A DNA stretch of 64,000 nt from Butyriboletus loyo (Eukaryota; Basidiomycota; Agaricomycetes; Boletales; Boletaceae). Position numbers and translations under genes: made by a program. This document shows, in pieces, positions 34,383 to 45,665 of the stretch; the first letter of the stretch is position 1; every line of letters starts with the position of its first letter. The notes under the pieces were generated by a model that saw nothing but the letters and a program-made list of their open reading frames with translations, made no database searches and was not told the DNA's origin. The stretch spans positions 1 to 64,000 of the forward strand of contig JBBPSI010000073.1 of NCBI GenBank assembly GCA_038093515.1, given 5' to 3'.

Positions 34383-35589
34383 TTACCCGCAATGGACTCT
34401 GTTGGATGAATGAGCGCACATGAAATCCGCGGATCAGAACGCCGCTTGCACCCTCGCAATGAACTACTTGTTCGCTCTCTTCGAAATCCCCTCTCCCTCT
34501 CTTCCTCGTTAATCGTATTCGGTTGCAATGCATCGCGATTCGCACCTGTCATCGCGGGACTCCTATGGGAAAGGTGGGATGGAATGCCCCCACGGGATTT
34601 TCAGCCTTCATTTCGTATATAAGCTTAAACACCCACGGAATCACCGCCGCGAGGGCATCCACCATGTCCCATAAAAGCACACCTCGGATGCTCGGATGCA
34701 GTGTTCATCCCAAGTGATGTGGCGCACAGACCATGCGCGCAGATTCAGCAAAGGAGAGTCAACATGAGTTGGTGACAGTGGAGAAGCGGATGATGCAGTT
34801 TCGAGTGAGGTAGTGGGGCCTTCAAGCTTCAGGGATGATGCACGCGTAATCGTGTGTTGTATCACGGACGTCTGCGTCTCAAGTGACACAGGCTGCCTGC
34901 ATTTGAGGGATACCAAATCCGCTACGACGGATCGAGAACACCTCTGACATGGTCATTTTCTTCTGGGTGGTCGTAAGCGGAGGCGAGTGCGACGCGAAAC
35001 TAGGTGTGATTATGCGATTGGTCCATTGGGAGAGGACACCTTCATACCGCCCATCCCAGGGATTATGGCATGAGATATGTGACATCCCTCCGAGTCCCCT
35101 CTACAAATTAGCAGGCCTGTCGACCATTCACTCGGCCACATGCCAAAGAACGATGCATGGAAGAGGGTGGAAGCTCTTGTGTTGCAACGCTGGATTGATT
35201 TTAAGGAAAAACAGGACAGGACGTGCTTAAACGAGGGCAGGGCGGAGCAGCGGTGTGGGTGGACTACATGCGGCGTGCGCAATGGCAATCGTGAACGTTC
35301 TGGGAAAGCCTGACAGTCGAAGGCGGAATTGTCCCATTCGTGTGCGAGATATTCCAATGAACTGTCGTCTAGATCCTGTGACGAGGAAACTATTGATACG
35401 CTGCGTGCAGACAACGATTAAACGATGCGTGAGGGACACCAGCCGATGGGTGTAACCGGCGTTGACAACATCGGGATATGCGGCTACATATTATTTGACG
35501 ACCACTAGCCATGTCTAAAGCTTCAAACGCAAATTGAACGGCTTAGGCTGGTTTCATTAGTAGTTCATTCCTTGCTCACCCAACCTCAG
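34383..35589. other. Region without a supported gene
   Basis: Minus-strand frames at 34641-34916 and 35010-35414 (134 codons, MSARSVSIVSSSQDLDDSSL at its start) have no domain or duplicate. The second could be a small unknown gene. I see no RNA genes. Confidence 0.35.
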
Positions 35590-35950
35590 CCAGCCTCCAC
35601 AATCATGATTCAACTAGGTTCGTTCACGTAACAGCGTCCACCCAAACGTTACACTGAGGCTGAATGCTTATCGCTGCGCTGTTGGAAGATGTCCATTCAA
35701 ACGAACATCGACCGAGAATAAGGGCTGGATGATCTACTCAACTGCGGAACCGAAACTATCAGCAGGGCATCCTCATTTCTATTTCTACGCACCGGCGTTG
35801 CGCAATTATTGCCCATCGACGCCAGGTCTCCCTTCCCATGTCAAACCGAGCCGATGCCCCTCTCCTCGAGAATGGATCCTTTCTGTGGCGACGACCTGGT
35901 TCCATAATAGCTGACGAAAGTTCCATGCCAAGTTCCACGACATTGAATTC
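35590..35950 (+). repeat. Amidase upstream module, copy 3
   Basis: Matches 30110-30460 (aactaggttcgttcacg, tggatgatctactcaactgcgg, ccatgtcaaaccgagccgat) and, in its right part, 29455-29650 and 26591-26800 (ctctcctcgagaatggatcc, tgacgaaagttccatg). Confidence 0.65.
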
Positions 35951-36083
35951 AGGTAGGTTTTTTACCTCCACAATTCCTGTCGGCCTATTTCATCTCACCG
36001 TGGTGCCGAGTTAGTTCTTATGGTCTGGGAAGCACAAATCCCTTCTCCCGGAGACCATTATGTGTGGGTGGACAAAATAATAG

Positions 36084-36090
36084 TATAAAG
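36084..36090 (+). promoter_or_regulatory. TATA box of amidase 3
   Basis: TATAAAG 50 bp upstream of the start codon at 36140, in a block (about 36020-36140) shared with the amidase 1 promoter, including the agaagcacaa/ggaagcacaa and ttctcccgg landmarks. Confidence 0.6.
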
Positions 36091-36139
36091 GCCCGTCGTA
36101 CAGCGTCCCCGTGGATTACGAATCAAATTGATTCTCCCC

Positions 36140-38262
36140 ATGTCAATCTCTTCCAGGACACAAGGTTCCACAGGCAACGCGTATTTTACACAACTGGCGT
36201 CTGCTCAGTTGTCGCGCTTGGAAAACCAAATCCCAGCCGAATACCGTTTGCCAGCCTCCCTCCTTGAGAACCCACCTCTCAATGTCACCTCGATCCCCGA
36301 GACTTGCGGAATCCTCACGAAGGAGGAACTCGCTATCACTGACCTAGACGCCACAGACGTTCTAGCGAATATTGCTTCGGGCAAGCTCACTGCCGTCGAA
36401 GTGGTCACTGCGTTTGGGAAGCGTGCTGCTATTGCGCACCAACTGACCGCTTGCCTAACGGATTTCTTCCTTGATGAGGGCATCCAGCGAGCCAAGGAAC
36501 TCGATGCTTACTTCAAGGAGCATAAAAAGACGGTCGGTCCTCTGCACGGATTGCCAATCTCTATCAAGGTGCGCCTTGCTGCGGGAGTTTGTTCCTTGCT
36601 GGTACTTAATCACACACAGGACCATATACCGGTGAAGGGGCGTTGGGGTTCAGGAGGTTTCCTTTCAAACCTCGAGTTATCACCTGAAGATTGCTACCTC
36701 ACGAGCATTCTGCGCGACCTTGGGGCTGGTGAGACTTCAAATCCTTGTGTCTTCTGTATCGTGGTTAACAGATTGTGATAGTTTTCTATGTAAAGACCAA
36801 CCAACCCCAGATAATGATGGCGCTGGAGACCAAGTCCTTCTACGGTCGTACAGTAGGTGGCATAACACGGTGTGGGGTGATACGGTACGGTGACTTGATT
36901 TCAGCTCAATCCGCACAACCTCGATCTATCTGCGTGTGGTTCCTCTGGTGGAGAGGCCGCATTGTTGTCACTGAAAGGGTCCTGTATGGGCATGGGAAGG
37001 CAAGTGTCTGAATTGTGCATCTTGCCATCTTGCTTTATCTCGCAACAGCGATGGCGGAGGCTCTATCCGTGCTCCTTGTGCATTCACTGGCCTGTATGGC
37101 ATTCGTCCGACGTGCAACACATTCCCCTCTGGCGCTTTCATCTGGCAGTAAGCACAAATCATACACTCGTAAACCATGTTTTCCAACCGTCTTTACAGCA
37201 TGAAGGGCAATGATGGAACGCCTGTCTCCGCTGGCCCAATGTGCAGGTCAGCGAGGGATATGGAGATGCTGATCAAAGCCGCGCAGAGCAAGCAACCGTG
37301 GCTAAAGGATCCCAGCCTTCTTCCAATTCCCCTGCAAGTCCCCGATATCAGTCAGAAAAAACTCCGCGTTGGGATTATGACCCATGACGGTGTTGTGTTA
37401 CCTCATCCGCCGGTGCTGCGAGCTCTGATCCTGGCAAAAGGGAAGCTGGAAGCGTCGGAGGAGGTGGATGTCGTGGAATACGCACCCTACCGGCACAAAG
37501 AGGGCTATAACATCATCGTATGTCGATCCAAGACACAGCTTCCTGTCAAGATTGACGTGTGAATATCTTCAGCGCTCGCTTTTCTTTGATGATGGTGGGG
37601 AGACGGTTCGCCAGTACCTCAAGGACGGTGGCGAAGACACCCTGCCTCTGAGCGAATGGGCGATTAGTCCACCTCACACAAAGAAACTCGACGCAACTCA
37701 GGCCTGGGAGGTAAGCTCATCTTGTTCCAGAACGGCATCATCAGGCTCACGAGTCGAGTGTAGTTGCATTACAAACGTGATTGTTTCCGGCATGCGTATC
37801 TAGAGTACTGGCGGGCGCAAAACCTTGACGTGTTATTGTCTCCTGCGTACCCTGGTGTCGCGTGTCGTCACGATACTGCGAGATACTGGGGGTGAGCCTC
37901 GTCTTACATGCAATGAGATCCGCCGGAATGCAACTCTGACGACAATCGTTCCAGATATACCGCGATATGGAACCTGCTTGACTGGCCTGGCGCTGTCTTC
38001 CCGACGGGGCTCGTCGTCGACCCAGCCGTTGATGTCATTGATGTAAACGTTAGCTCGCTCGGTCCAGAAGATTCATACAATCAGATGTTATGTCCGTTCT
38101 TTTCGCACGTTCGCACTAGCGCCACCAGGTCTGACCCATGTCGTAGATGAACCCAAGGTATTTGTCGACGCGCCGATAGGTTTGCAAATCGTTGCGCCGC
38201 GCTTCAACGATGGCTTGGTGTTGGCTGCACTGAACGTCATTGAGCGGATCGTCAAAGTTTAG
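36140..38262 (+). CDS. Amidase (amidase-signature family, acetamidase-like), copy 3
   Basis: Exons 36140-36568, 36620-36728, 36782-36852, 36905-36999, 37049-37147, 37199-37517, 37573-37710, 37764-37891, 37955-38091, 38147-38262, all equal in length to copy 1; 546 residues with no lesion. Lys143 (GPLHGLPISIK), cis-Ser216 (ACGSSGGE) and nucleophile Ser240 are kept; the motif around the latter is SDGGGSIR instead of SDAGGSIR. Exon 1 is almost identical to copy 1 while later exons differ more, which suggests gene conversion or selection on the N-terminal part. The intron 4 donor is GC (37000-37048), and the last intron has the donor GTCCGT instead of GTACGT. The ATG is placed at MSISSRTQGST by alignment to copy 1. 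A C tract follows at 38311-38325. Cytosolic, substrate unknown. Confidence 0.92.
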
Positions 38263-38310
38263 GCAGATAGTGCGGATGGGGAAAGGGATGTTTACTTCTT
38301 TTGGTTTGAA

Positions 38311-38334
38311 CCCCCCCCCCCCCCTTCCCCCCCG
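38311..38334 (+). repeat. Poly-C tract
   Basis: A long C run with one TT interruption, in the 3' flank of amidase 3. A similar C tract occurs at 30443-30455 in front of the pseudogene copy. Such runs are prone to length change and to sequencing error. Confidence 0.6.
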
Positions 38335-38744
38335 GATGTATGTAAAGAACCTTGACTGTACCCCTTACTTGACGTGCTCGTCGGTTGAAGCCAATGCGAA
38401 ACTCAACCAACATGCGGAGTCGTTGAGCTTGTAGGCTACCAAAGGGACGAGCCATCCTTGCTTAGGGTGAATTGGTCCTGCTTGATCCTTGATTACGCCA
38501 CTGAGGTCTCGCCGAGTTACATAGCACCTACCCGCCGCTGACGATCAAACGATGTGGCATTTCCAGATGCTGACGCCCGTGTGCTCCATCTCCCTCGGTG
38601 CCTCTAAAACATATCGCATTCATACGTACCGTATGTACATCTTGTCTCCGTCTATTCTTTCCTGTCTTTGACGTATCAAGAAATAGAAACGATCTATCTT
38701 ACGTTGTTCCGAACAACTCGCAGGATATCATGATCACGAACATC

Positions 38745-40704
38745 TCAATTATTCTCCCAGACCTTCTTGCCCTTTATCCACGTGTTGAGGACCTTGCCTT
38801 GGCGGTCGAGAACGACCAAGTCGGCGTCTGCACCGGCCCTGAGGGAACCCTTCTTGTTCTCGATCCCGAGGCATCTATAAAAAGGGGGTAAAATGCCATG
38901 CCCGCCTCACAGAACAACACACAACACGGATGCCAACGCTCAAACTCACTTTGCCGGGTTCAACGTCGCACACCTGATCGCTTGACCGAGCGAACAACCC
39001 GTGAACTGTACAAAGTTGCGGACGCACTTGTCCAACGTGACCACGCTAAGAGCAGGAAAAATAAACAGGGTGTCGATGAGCGAGGTGGGGTCAACCAAGC
39101 AAAATATGGGCAGAGACGGACCTTCCGGCGAGCGTCGTGGTACCTTCTAGATAGAGCTTATCACCCTCTTTAACAAAACGGTGACCGTCACGCCATGCGT
39201 GAACACCGTCCTTCAAGTGTGGATTTAGTATCCTCATTGCTGGGTAGGCATACGATTCAGCAGTCATTCTCTGGAGACGAAACGGCAAACGTGTTTACCA
39301 TCCGTGATCAAGATACATCCATCGGGATGGGCAGAGTACGCCAGCTTGAAAAAAAAAGGGCCGCATGAGTACTTGAAAATATCAGACAACTGCATTGTGC
39401 GTACCCTGACAGAGTTTGGGTGGGAGTGAATGCCGTCCACGATGATTTCATAGAATGGTCTCTCGAATGCAAACTCTCCGAGAGTAGAGGACTGGTTGAT
39501 TTGCCGCTTGGCGGGTGTCTCAGGTGGCGTCTGAATCTCGTCAAATGCCTCTGACGCGTAGGGAGTCTTCTGACTCGTTCCCGAGGAAGGCCCTAATTTG
39601 GCCGGTGAACTCGGGAGTGGGGCAAAGTCGGATGCTGGACCAGAAGATGTATATGGAGAGGCACCAAGAAGACCGATGATCGAGGGGTCTCGGTGGTGTA
39701 GTTGAGGCATCGCATTGAACAGGTGGGTAATGCACCGTGCGCCATTTCGAACCGCGCTGGTCGCCACGTCCGTTGAGCAGACGCTACGTTTGTTGTTGAG
39801 CGTAATTAGTCTGCTGACGTGGAGAGTGGGGCTAACCTGTGTCCGATGTTGAAACAAATGCCTCGCTTGCTCGCTATGGAAATGGCTTCCATTACCCCTT
39901 CGACCTCGGGCGCACCTGTGATGATGCGGACGCCGGTGTCCTGGCTGATGTCGCCTCCCATGAGCCAATCCTCGGTCTCTATCAGGCTCTCGGCGCCGTA
40001 GGTGGACTCGAAGGAACTGAATCCACCGGGCGCAGAAGCAATCAACGGGGGAGGATGTGCGCCGCGCTTTGCAAGGTGCAGGAATGGGCCTTCGACATGC
40101 CAGCCTAGCAAATGCGCGGCAGCTGGGGGAGACCATGGCCGTAAGAGATGGAGCAGCTTTGGGTAGAGCGACTTTTCCTGCGTCTATAAGGGACGCCGTT
40201 CTCAGAGAACGACCTCACCGGAACTCCATACGAATGTTACGTACGATGATCGTAGGGACGAGGGCTGTGACGCCCGTCTCTGTGATCCGTTCCGCGACGA
40301 GCTTGAGGCCATCGCGGTATGTCTGATCGTTGCCCTCGTAGACAGAGAAGTCGAAACCAAATCCACCATTGATTTGAATGTCAATGTACCCTGGACTGCT
40401 CTGTTGTCAGTAATTCGGAGCGACAGACAGGGCGTCTGCCCACTCGTCCACTGCACATTCACCTTAGGATGTTCCCGCCCAAATCGATGATCTTGTCTGG
40501 TCTCTCTCGCCTGAGGAAGAACGTTTTCTGTGTTTCATTCGTTCAGAGTGTAGGTTCTCAATTCCAGGAGCTTCGCCTCACCTGAGCGTCCAGAATGACT
40601 CCACGGCGCTCGTCGATCCAAAGGTCTTTCTCCACCAGGCTACCGTCTTCTCGAGGAAGCAAGCAGTTGGTGAAACAGACCAAACCGTTGAGGGACGAGG
40701 ACAT
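38745..40704 (-). CDS. nagA: N-acetylglucosamine-6-phosphate deacetylase
   Basis: Amidohydrolase that removes acetate from GlcNAc-6-phosphate, a step in use of chitin-derived sugar. Exons 40704-40582, 40527-40463, 40395-40245, 40183-39837, 39783-39405, 39344-39299, 39239-39122, 39045-38950, 38874-38745; 484 residues. Family blocks are GGNILSPGYIDIQINGGFG, GVTALVPTII, HVEGPF with metal ligand Glu144, IGHS, THLFNAM with His249, VDGIHSH, the catalytic Asp370 in ITDAM, and the C-terminal LGIENKKGSLRAGADADLVV. An insert of about 60 residues rich in Ser and Pro sits between GLLGAS and FERPFYEIIVDGIH; bacterial enzymes lack it. All introns are GT-AG. The start gives MSSSLNGLVCFTNCLLP, as in fungal relatives. 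Downstream it converges on amidase 3. Confidence 0.94.
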
Positions 40705-43700
40705 GGCTACCGACAAGCTCGATGTCACGTAGAAAGGCTGATTCCCTCCCCCGGCTTTCTTTGACCGAGATCAGCAAGTCATCACATGGGTGTGGGGCAA
40801 GACGAGACGCGTGACGTGAACACGTTCGAACCGACTCACGCCGTGACAAGCGCGGTTTACACTGGGAGCACATGGTCGACGGAGGGATATATGCGTCTGG
40901 TTTGTTGCAGATTCGGCAAGTTCAATGACCAGACGAAGTTCCTCTCCACCGTCACACTCTGAAAAACTTTGTCAACCAGTCAGAAGATCAGATCCCACTG
41001 AACGTGTATCCCCCCTAGGCATCCGAACCCAGGCCAGTGGACGACCAAATCAAATACTGATATCGGAACGAGCGCACTTGACCTGGACACTTATCACTAG
41101 CCAAATCCAAAGGGACATCAAGCCACGAAAATAAAATAATTCACGCATGGACACCAACAATTCGGCACCCAGACAGCTTACCGGCCGAGTGAGTGACGAA
41201 CCTAGAGGTTTTAGTGATATAACTCATATAAGCCTACCCAGGTGCCTCGACGAAATCGGGGAAACCAGGTAGCCTTCGGAGGGAGCCCCGCACCCTTTGT
41301 AAGTACAGGGTGGGCGTAAAGAGCGTTTTTCTCCTTGGACCGGAAGACATTGTTTCTCGCCTTAGCGTGCTTGACGTGTCGGTTGCTACACAACAACACT
41401 TGTCCAAAAAAATAAGAAAGACTTTTCATCTGCCCTCTCCCAATCCCTCGTCGAAGCCATCGGAAATGGCTCGCAAGCTTATCGGCGACGATCCTGCACA
41501 CAAAAAGACGTCTTTGGTTTGCGTGCGACGTAGCCGAGGCAGTCAACGCTCGGGACAAACGTGTGGGGACGTACCAGTGATCGGATGCGTCATCCGGGCC
41601 ACTGATCAGAACAAAGTTGAGGATATGAGCCAACGGCTAAACCAGCGAGCGACTCCGTCGGACCAAAGAAATAGCGTTTGGGAAATAGCAAACTGACTCG
41701 GTTCCAACGCAATCATATCAGGCTGATTGCCCAAACTTGGTGCTGACCCATCCTTGTGACCCATTCCAAAGTTCCGAGTCCATGTGAAATGTGGGCATTC
41801 AAGTACTCCGCTGCAATTGGACGGCCCGCGATGCTGCAGAACGAGAATGCCCACAAGTCGTGCTCCCCTGTTTGGGCTCCATGTCACCAACCGGACTCGT
41901 CACGTTCGCCGTGCCATCAAACTTTTGAACCTCGTGAACCGGGGTATCATCCCCCAGGTTGGCCAATCCGCGCCACATAGGCCCGACTTTTCCCGCTCGG
42001 CGTGGACTGCAAACCCATTTGACCCGAGGCAGCAGACTTCTATGCCATCGCTCGATCATCAGAAAACAAGAACTATATATTCAAGCCACGCACCACCAGA
42101 TCACACGATAACGCACTTTCGTCCACAGCTTCCATCCCGGATCCCGACGCCGCTAGTTTCGCCTTGGCCAGCTCAAGTTCGGAGCCTGAGGGATAACGTA
42201 TCACAACCACAACACGGACATTTCCTTGCCTCATAAAAATACGCAGGACCGTGATATGGAACTCCGGAATGATAATGAGCTTGGATCTTGATCCGTGCAG
42301 CAGTGCCGTATACACGGTTTCAATGACTACTAGTATTCTCCCAAGCTCCGGCGAAATAACGACAAATCCGCCCAATCAAGCACTAGCAAAGGGTCACCTT
42401 CTGCTCCTGTGTAGACGCATCCCTGATAGAGATTAGCATGCTGCGCAGAGAACCACATCTCGCTTGAAATGGCTTCATCGATGGGCACCAAATTCGCTGG
42501 GCCGCCGGCGGCGATCTGGTAAGTACGTGACGGTAGCAACACGCTTCCGCCTTTACGGCAACGATTTGTCGGGGTTTAATGTGCTAGGAAGGCCGCTGCA
42601 CCCAGATCAGTGATAGCGGTTTCATCCGGGATGAGAAGGGTCGCAAGTCTCCGGGATCGAGGCAGCGGAAATTTACATGCTGTGCGCAGCACAGCACAGC
42701 ATGTAAATGCGCAAAAGGATCTGTGCGTTCGGCATGCTACTAGCTGAGGAGCTAGCTTTTTGTGTGATATGCGTTGCACATGGCCTTGCACCTTAATTTC
42801 GAGTGACATATGGAGGATCGATCCGATATTACTCAAAGTTCGTGGGCGTTATAGGATAAGCGATGTACCCTGCTTAGCATCCGAGATAGCCAGTGCCCTC
42901 ACCTGGTGCTGCGCAGACGGCGGACCGTGAGATCGAGAACCGTGCGTGGTGGTTTCTGTAGACCCTGGGGATGTACCTTTCATACGAAACATGACCCGTA
43001 AAGACGAGGGTGATGCAGTGCTATGAATGAACTTCTCCCCAACTACCGACATGGGCTGATCACTGTTTCAGAGGGGGTCGGCATGCCGAATCACCTGCCT
43101 TGGCAGGAAAGCCGGAACCTACGTTGATAGGGTTCGCGCCCATCTCGGACACGTGAACGTCGAGAATTCAGTCTGCACGTTCATTATCAATCAGGGCTTG
43201 ATCGTACAGTGCTTTCTGAATTGAACAGTCCTCGGATATATGTACCACTCTGTTGATATCTATCGGTGCTTCAATAATGGGTTTAGAAAACGCGGCGAGG
43301 ACTATATCTGATATGCTGTAGAGGATATGATATGTACGTTATGAGCTTGCACGCGTCAGTACATAAACGTCAGGCAACGGTATAAACTACCATTGGCAGG
43401 ATGTCGTTAGCATAACCAAATTCTGGCATCTCTCACTCTCCGCTTCGGCACCATTAAACTTGATCATCAAGGCCGGTTGATAGATACGGTTCAACAGTCC
43501 ACTTGGCTGGAAGTGGTGCATCAACCCCACGAGTCGTCACAGTGGAGCCCAGCTCGTATCAGACCCTGCACGTGCAAATGAATAAGTACTCTCCGAGCGC
43601 CGACCCACTCCGAGGAGAACCAAAACCGAGGTAGATGATGTAATGACACCCACGCTCACTGGAAGACAATACTCGTTTCACCAAGGACATCGAGGGTTGC

Positions 43701-43949
43701 CGAAAACATGTCAGGGAGCGAGTCAACTGGACGAGAAATCGAGGTGGCCTACCATGGACTCAGAGTCCGAAACGATTGAATGAACAATCAGATGAATATT
43801 CAGAGCGAATTTCCATCAACACAGGCGATGAGATACAACCGAGCGAGAGATTTTATTTCCCAAGGCACTGGATTCCACTACCGTAGCATCTTCTTGGGAT
43901 TCTAGTAGTATCTATGCTGACGAGGCTCCCACTCGAGGCCGAGATGTGT
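40705..43949. other. Long region without a confident gene
   Basis: Several frames of 60-150 codons occur on both strands. Two on the minus strand (42073-42375, with VVVVIRYPSGSELELAKAKL, and 42330-42542, with ISSEMWFSAQHANLYQGC) look protein-like and could be exons of one unknown gene, but I cannot join them or name a family. A perfect hairpin lies at 42671-42708. Confidence 0.4.
42671..42708. repeat. Perfect 15-bp hairpin
   Basis: The arm atttacatgctgtgc (42671-42685) and its exact reverse complement (42694-42708) flank an 8-nt loop. No T run follows, so it is not a simple terminator. Confidence 0.75.
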
Positions 43950-45207
43950 TTATAAATTAGACACAGGTATGACCGGGGTAACAGTCCCAGAGTTGGACTG
44001 CGACATGGCCCCTAAACTAGGGGACGGCACGTTTCCCAACGGATCGCGTAGATAGTCCCTAAAAAAGTTCCTCCATTTTCCTTTTGACGGAACGTAATGG
44101 CCTACAGACACGTGAGGAATAAACTAAACGAAAGAGAATTGTACTCACCTCCTTCATGTTCTTCCACTCTTGCGTTGGCAGACACGCCCAACAGAACCTT
44201 TGATCGCTCCTCGACGACAATCACGTCTGTCTTTCCAAGAACGTGTAATGTCGGCGTCGAGTACGAAGGCCCAAATATGTCGCTAGCCAAAGGATCGTTC
44301 ACTTTGAAGCCCGAGACAGAGACACAGAATTGACTGAAACGGGGTGTCTGTCAACCAAACAATCAGAGAGCATGACGACGTACAACGGGGGATGAGGTGG
44401 CTCGCCATCTACCAGGAAAGCGGGGTACGCGTGAGGTTTCTCGAGCTGCAGAACCTAGAGCGTCAGTTTCTCTTATGGGTCACCCTCATTTCACGTACCA
44501 ACGCAGAAAGAAGGGCTGCCATGGCTGCACCTTGGCTGAACGAACGGAGACCATCAAGATATGACCCGTTTTCAAATCATAGCACCGCAACACACCTGAA
44601 ACCAAAAACACCCTGAGGGAACGTGAGTCGACCACATCTTTTGCAATGGGAAACGCAGGTCGAAACTCACCACATAGCGGTCCCGCAAAAGAACATCTTT
44701 GAGCGTCTGCAAAGCGCCCTCTAGTCCTTTGCCGACAGTACGATCGGGGTTGGGTTGATACCACGCCCTGGGCGTGAGAGCCGGATCGGACGTTGTAGTC
44801 GTGACTTCAGATGCACCGAGCGCGTTGGGCGTGTAACCGTCTAGATCCACCGGTTGTAATACCATCGGACCGTCGACAAAGACTGTGAGGAAAGACTCAG
44901 AGCTGCAGCACGCTGACCTAGACCTAGTACGGTGACAAGATCTTGTGACGGACACGACACATACCCATTTCGATGTCCTTGTCCATCGCCTTGCGTAGTG
45001 CGCCAAGCTATAGTAATATCATCCTCTCGTCAGTATGTTGGAAAAACCTGGATGGATCTGAGAGGCTGAGCGAACCCGCTTACTAAATATACTCGCGTTC
45101 TGCGAGTATCTGCTTCGTCTGGTCAGTCGCGTTCGGGCCCATCTTTTGTTTTAGTAAAATACAAAGACGTGCCCGTGTAGCATGAGCACCTTCCGAGTTG
45201 CGGCCAT
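43950..45207 (-). CDS. FSH1-family serine hydrolase
   Basis: Alpha/beta hydrolase of the FSH family. Nine exons: 45207-45173, 45109-45076, 45007-44965, 44882-44671, 44612-44596, 44535-44499, 44454-44387, 44333-44149, 44101-43950; 260 residues. Start and first strand are MAATRKVLMLHGYSQNA. The family block VFVDGPMVLQP, the nucleophile elbow GFSQG with Ser114, the Asp of GKTDVIV and the His of EGGHYVPSKG give a complete triad. The 17-nt exon (44596-44612) codes GVFGF, and the nucleophile Ser codon is split AG/C over the next intron. Intron 1 (45110-45172) needs a GC donor (GG/GCACGT), because no GT donor keeps the frame. Cytosolic; the physiological ester is unknown. It is in the same orientation as, and downstream of, the NMN adenylyltransferase. 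Confidence 0.9.
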
Positions 45208-45561
45208 TATGGTGCCAGTCGGTGGTCAAGGAACTTGATGGGAGAATGTTTGGTTTGGTGTGTGATCCTTCCGGAGTCCGCATTTCCTGGACTCCCGGGA
45301 AAGTATTGCAACCGCACTCAAGACTGTTGAATTCAGGTCGTAGCAATTCCAAGTCCCTCATTACATTCGGGCCTCAGAACGTGAGGTCGAGGTGAGCACA
45401 GAATCCGACGCTGATAAATTACAACATGTACACGACGACCATATAATTTCTGCCCGTTCCCGTGACGAACCATGTGAAAGGGCTCCAATGGCCATGATGA
45501 TCCCCTCGAAAGAGCGCAGGCTGTTCGACTTCACAAGCTTGTACACAACTCGCCCAGGATG

Positions 45562-45582
45562 ATATATATATATATATATATA
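45562..45582. repeat. (AT)n microsatellite
   Basis: About ten AT units between the FSH1-type gene and the NMN adenylyltransferase stop codon, in the latter's 3' flank. Confidence 0.85.
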
Positions 45583-45665
45583 CACATATTTACAGGTGAC
45601 ATCTATGTCCACCAGCAGATCTTCTATGGCGTGTCCTTCTGTGGCACATATACATACCGATGCTG

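Noticed and set aside
45083..45361. Continuous minus-strand frame covering the first exons of the FSH1-type gene
   Set aside because: It runs in the wrong frame for the conserved MLHGYSQNA start; the spliced model with a GC donor explains the locus better.
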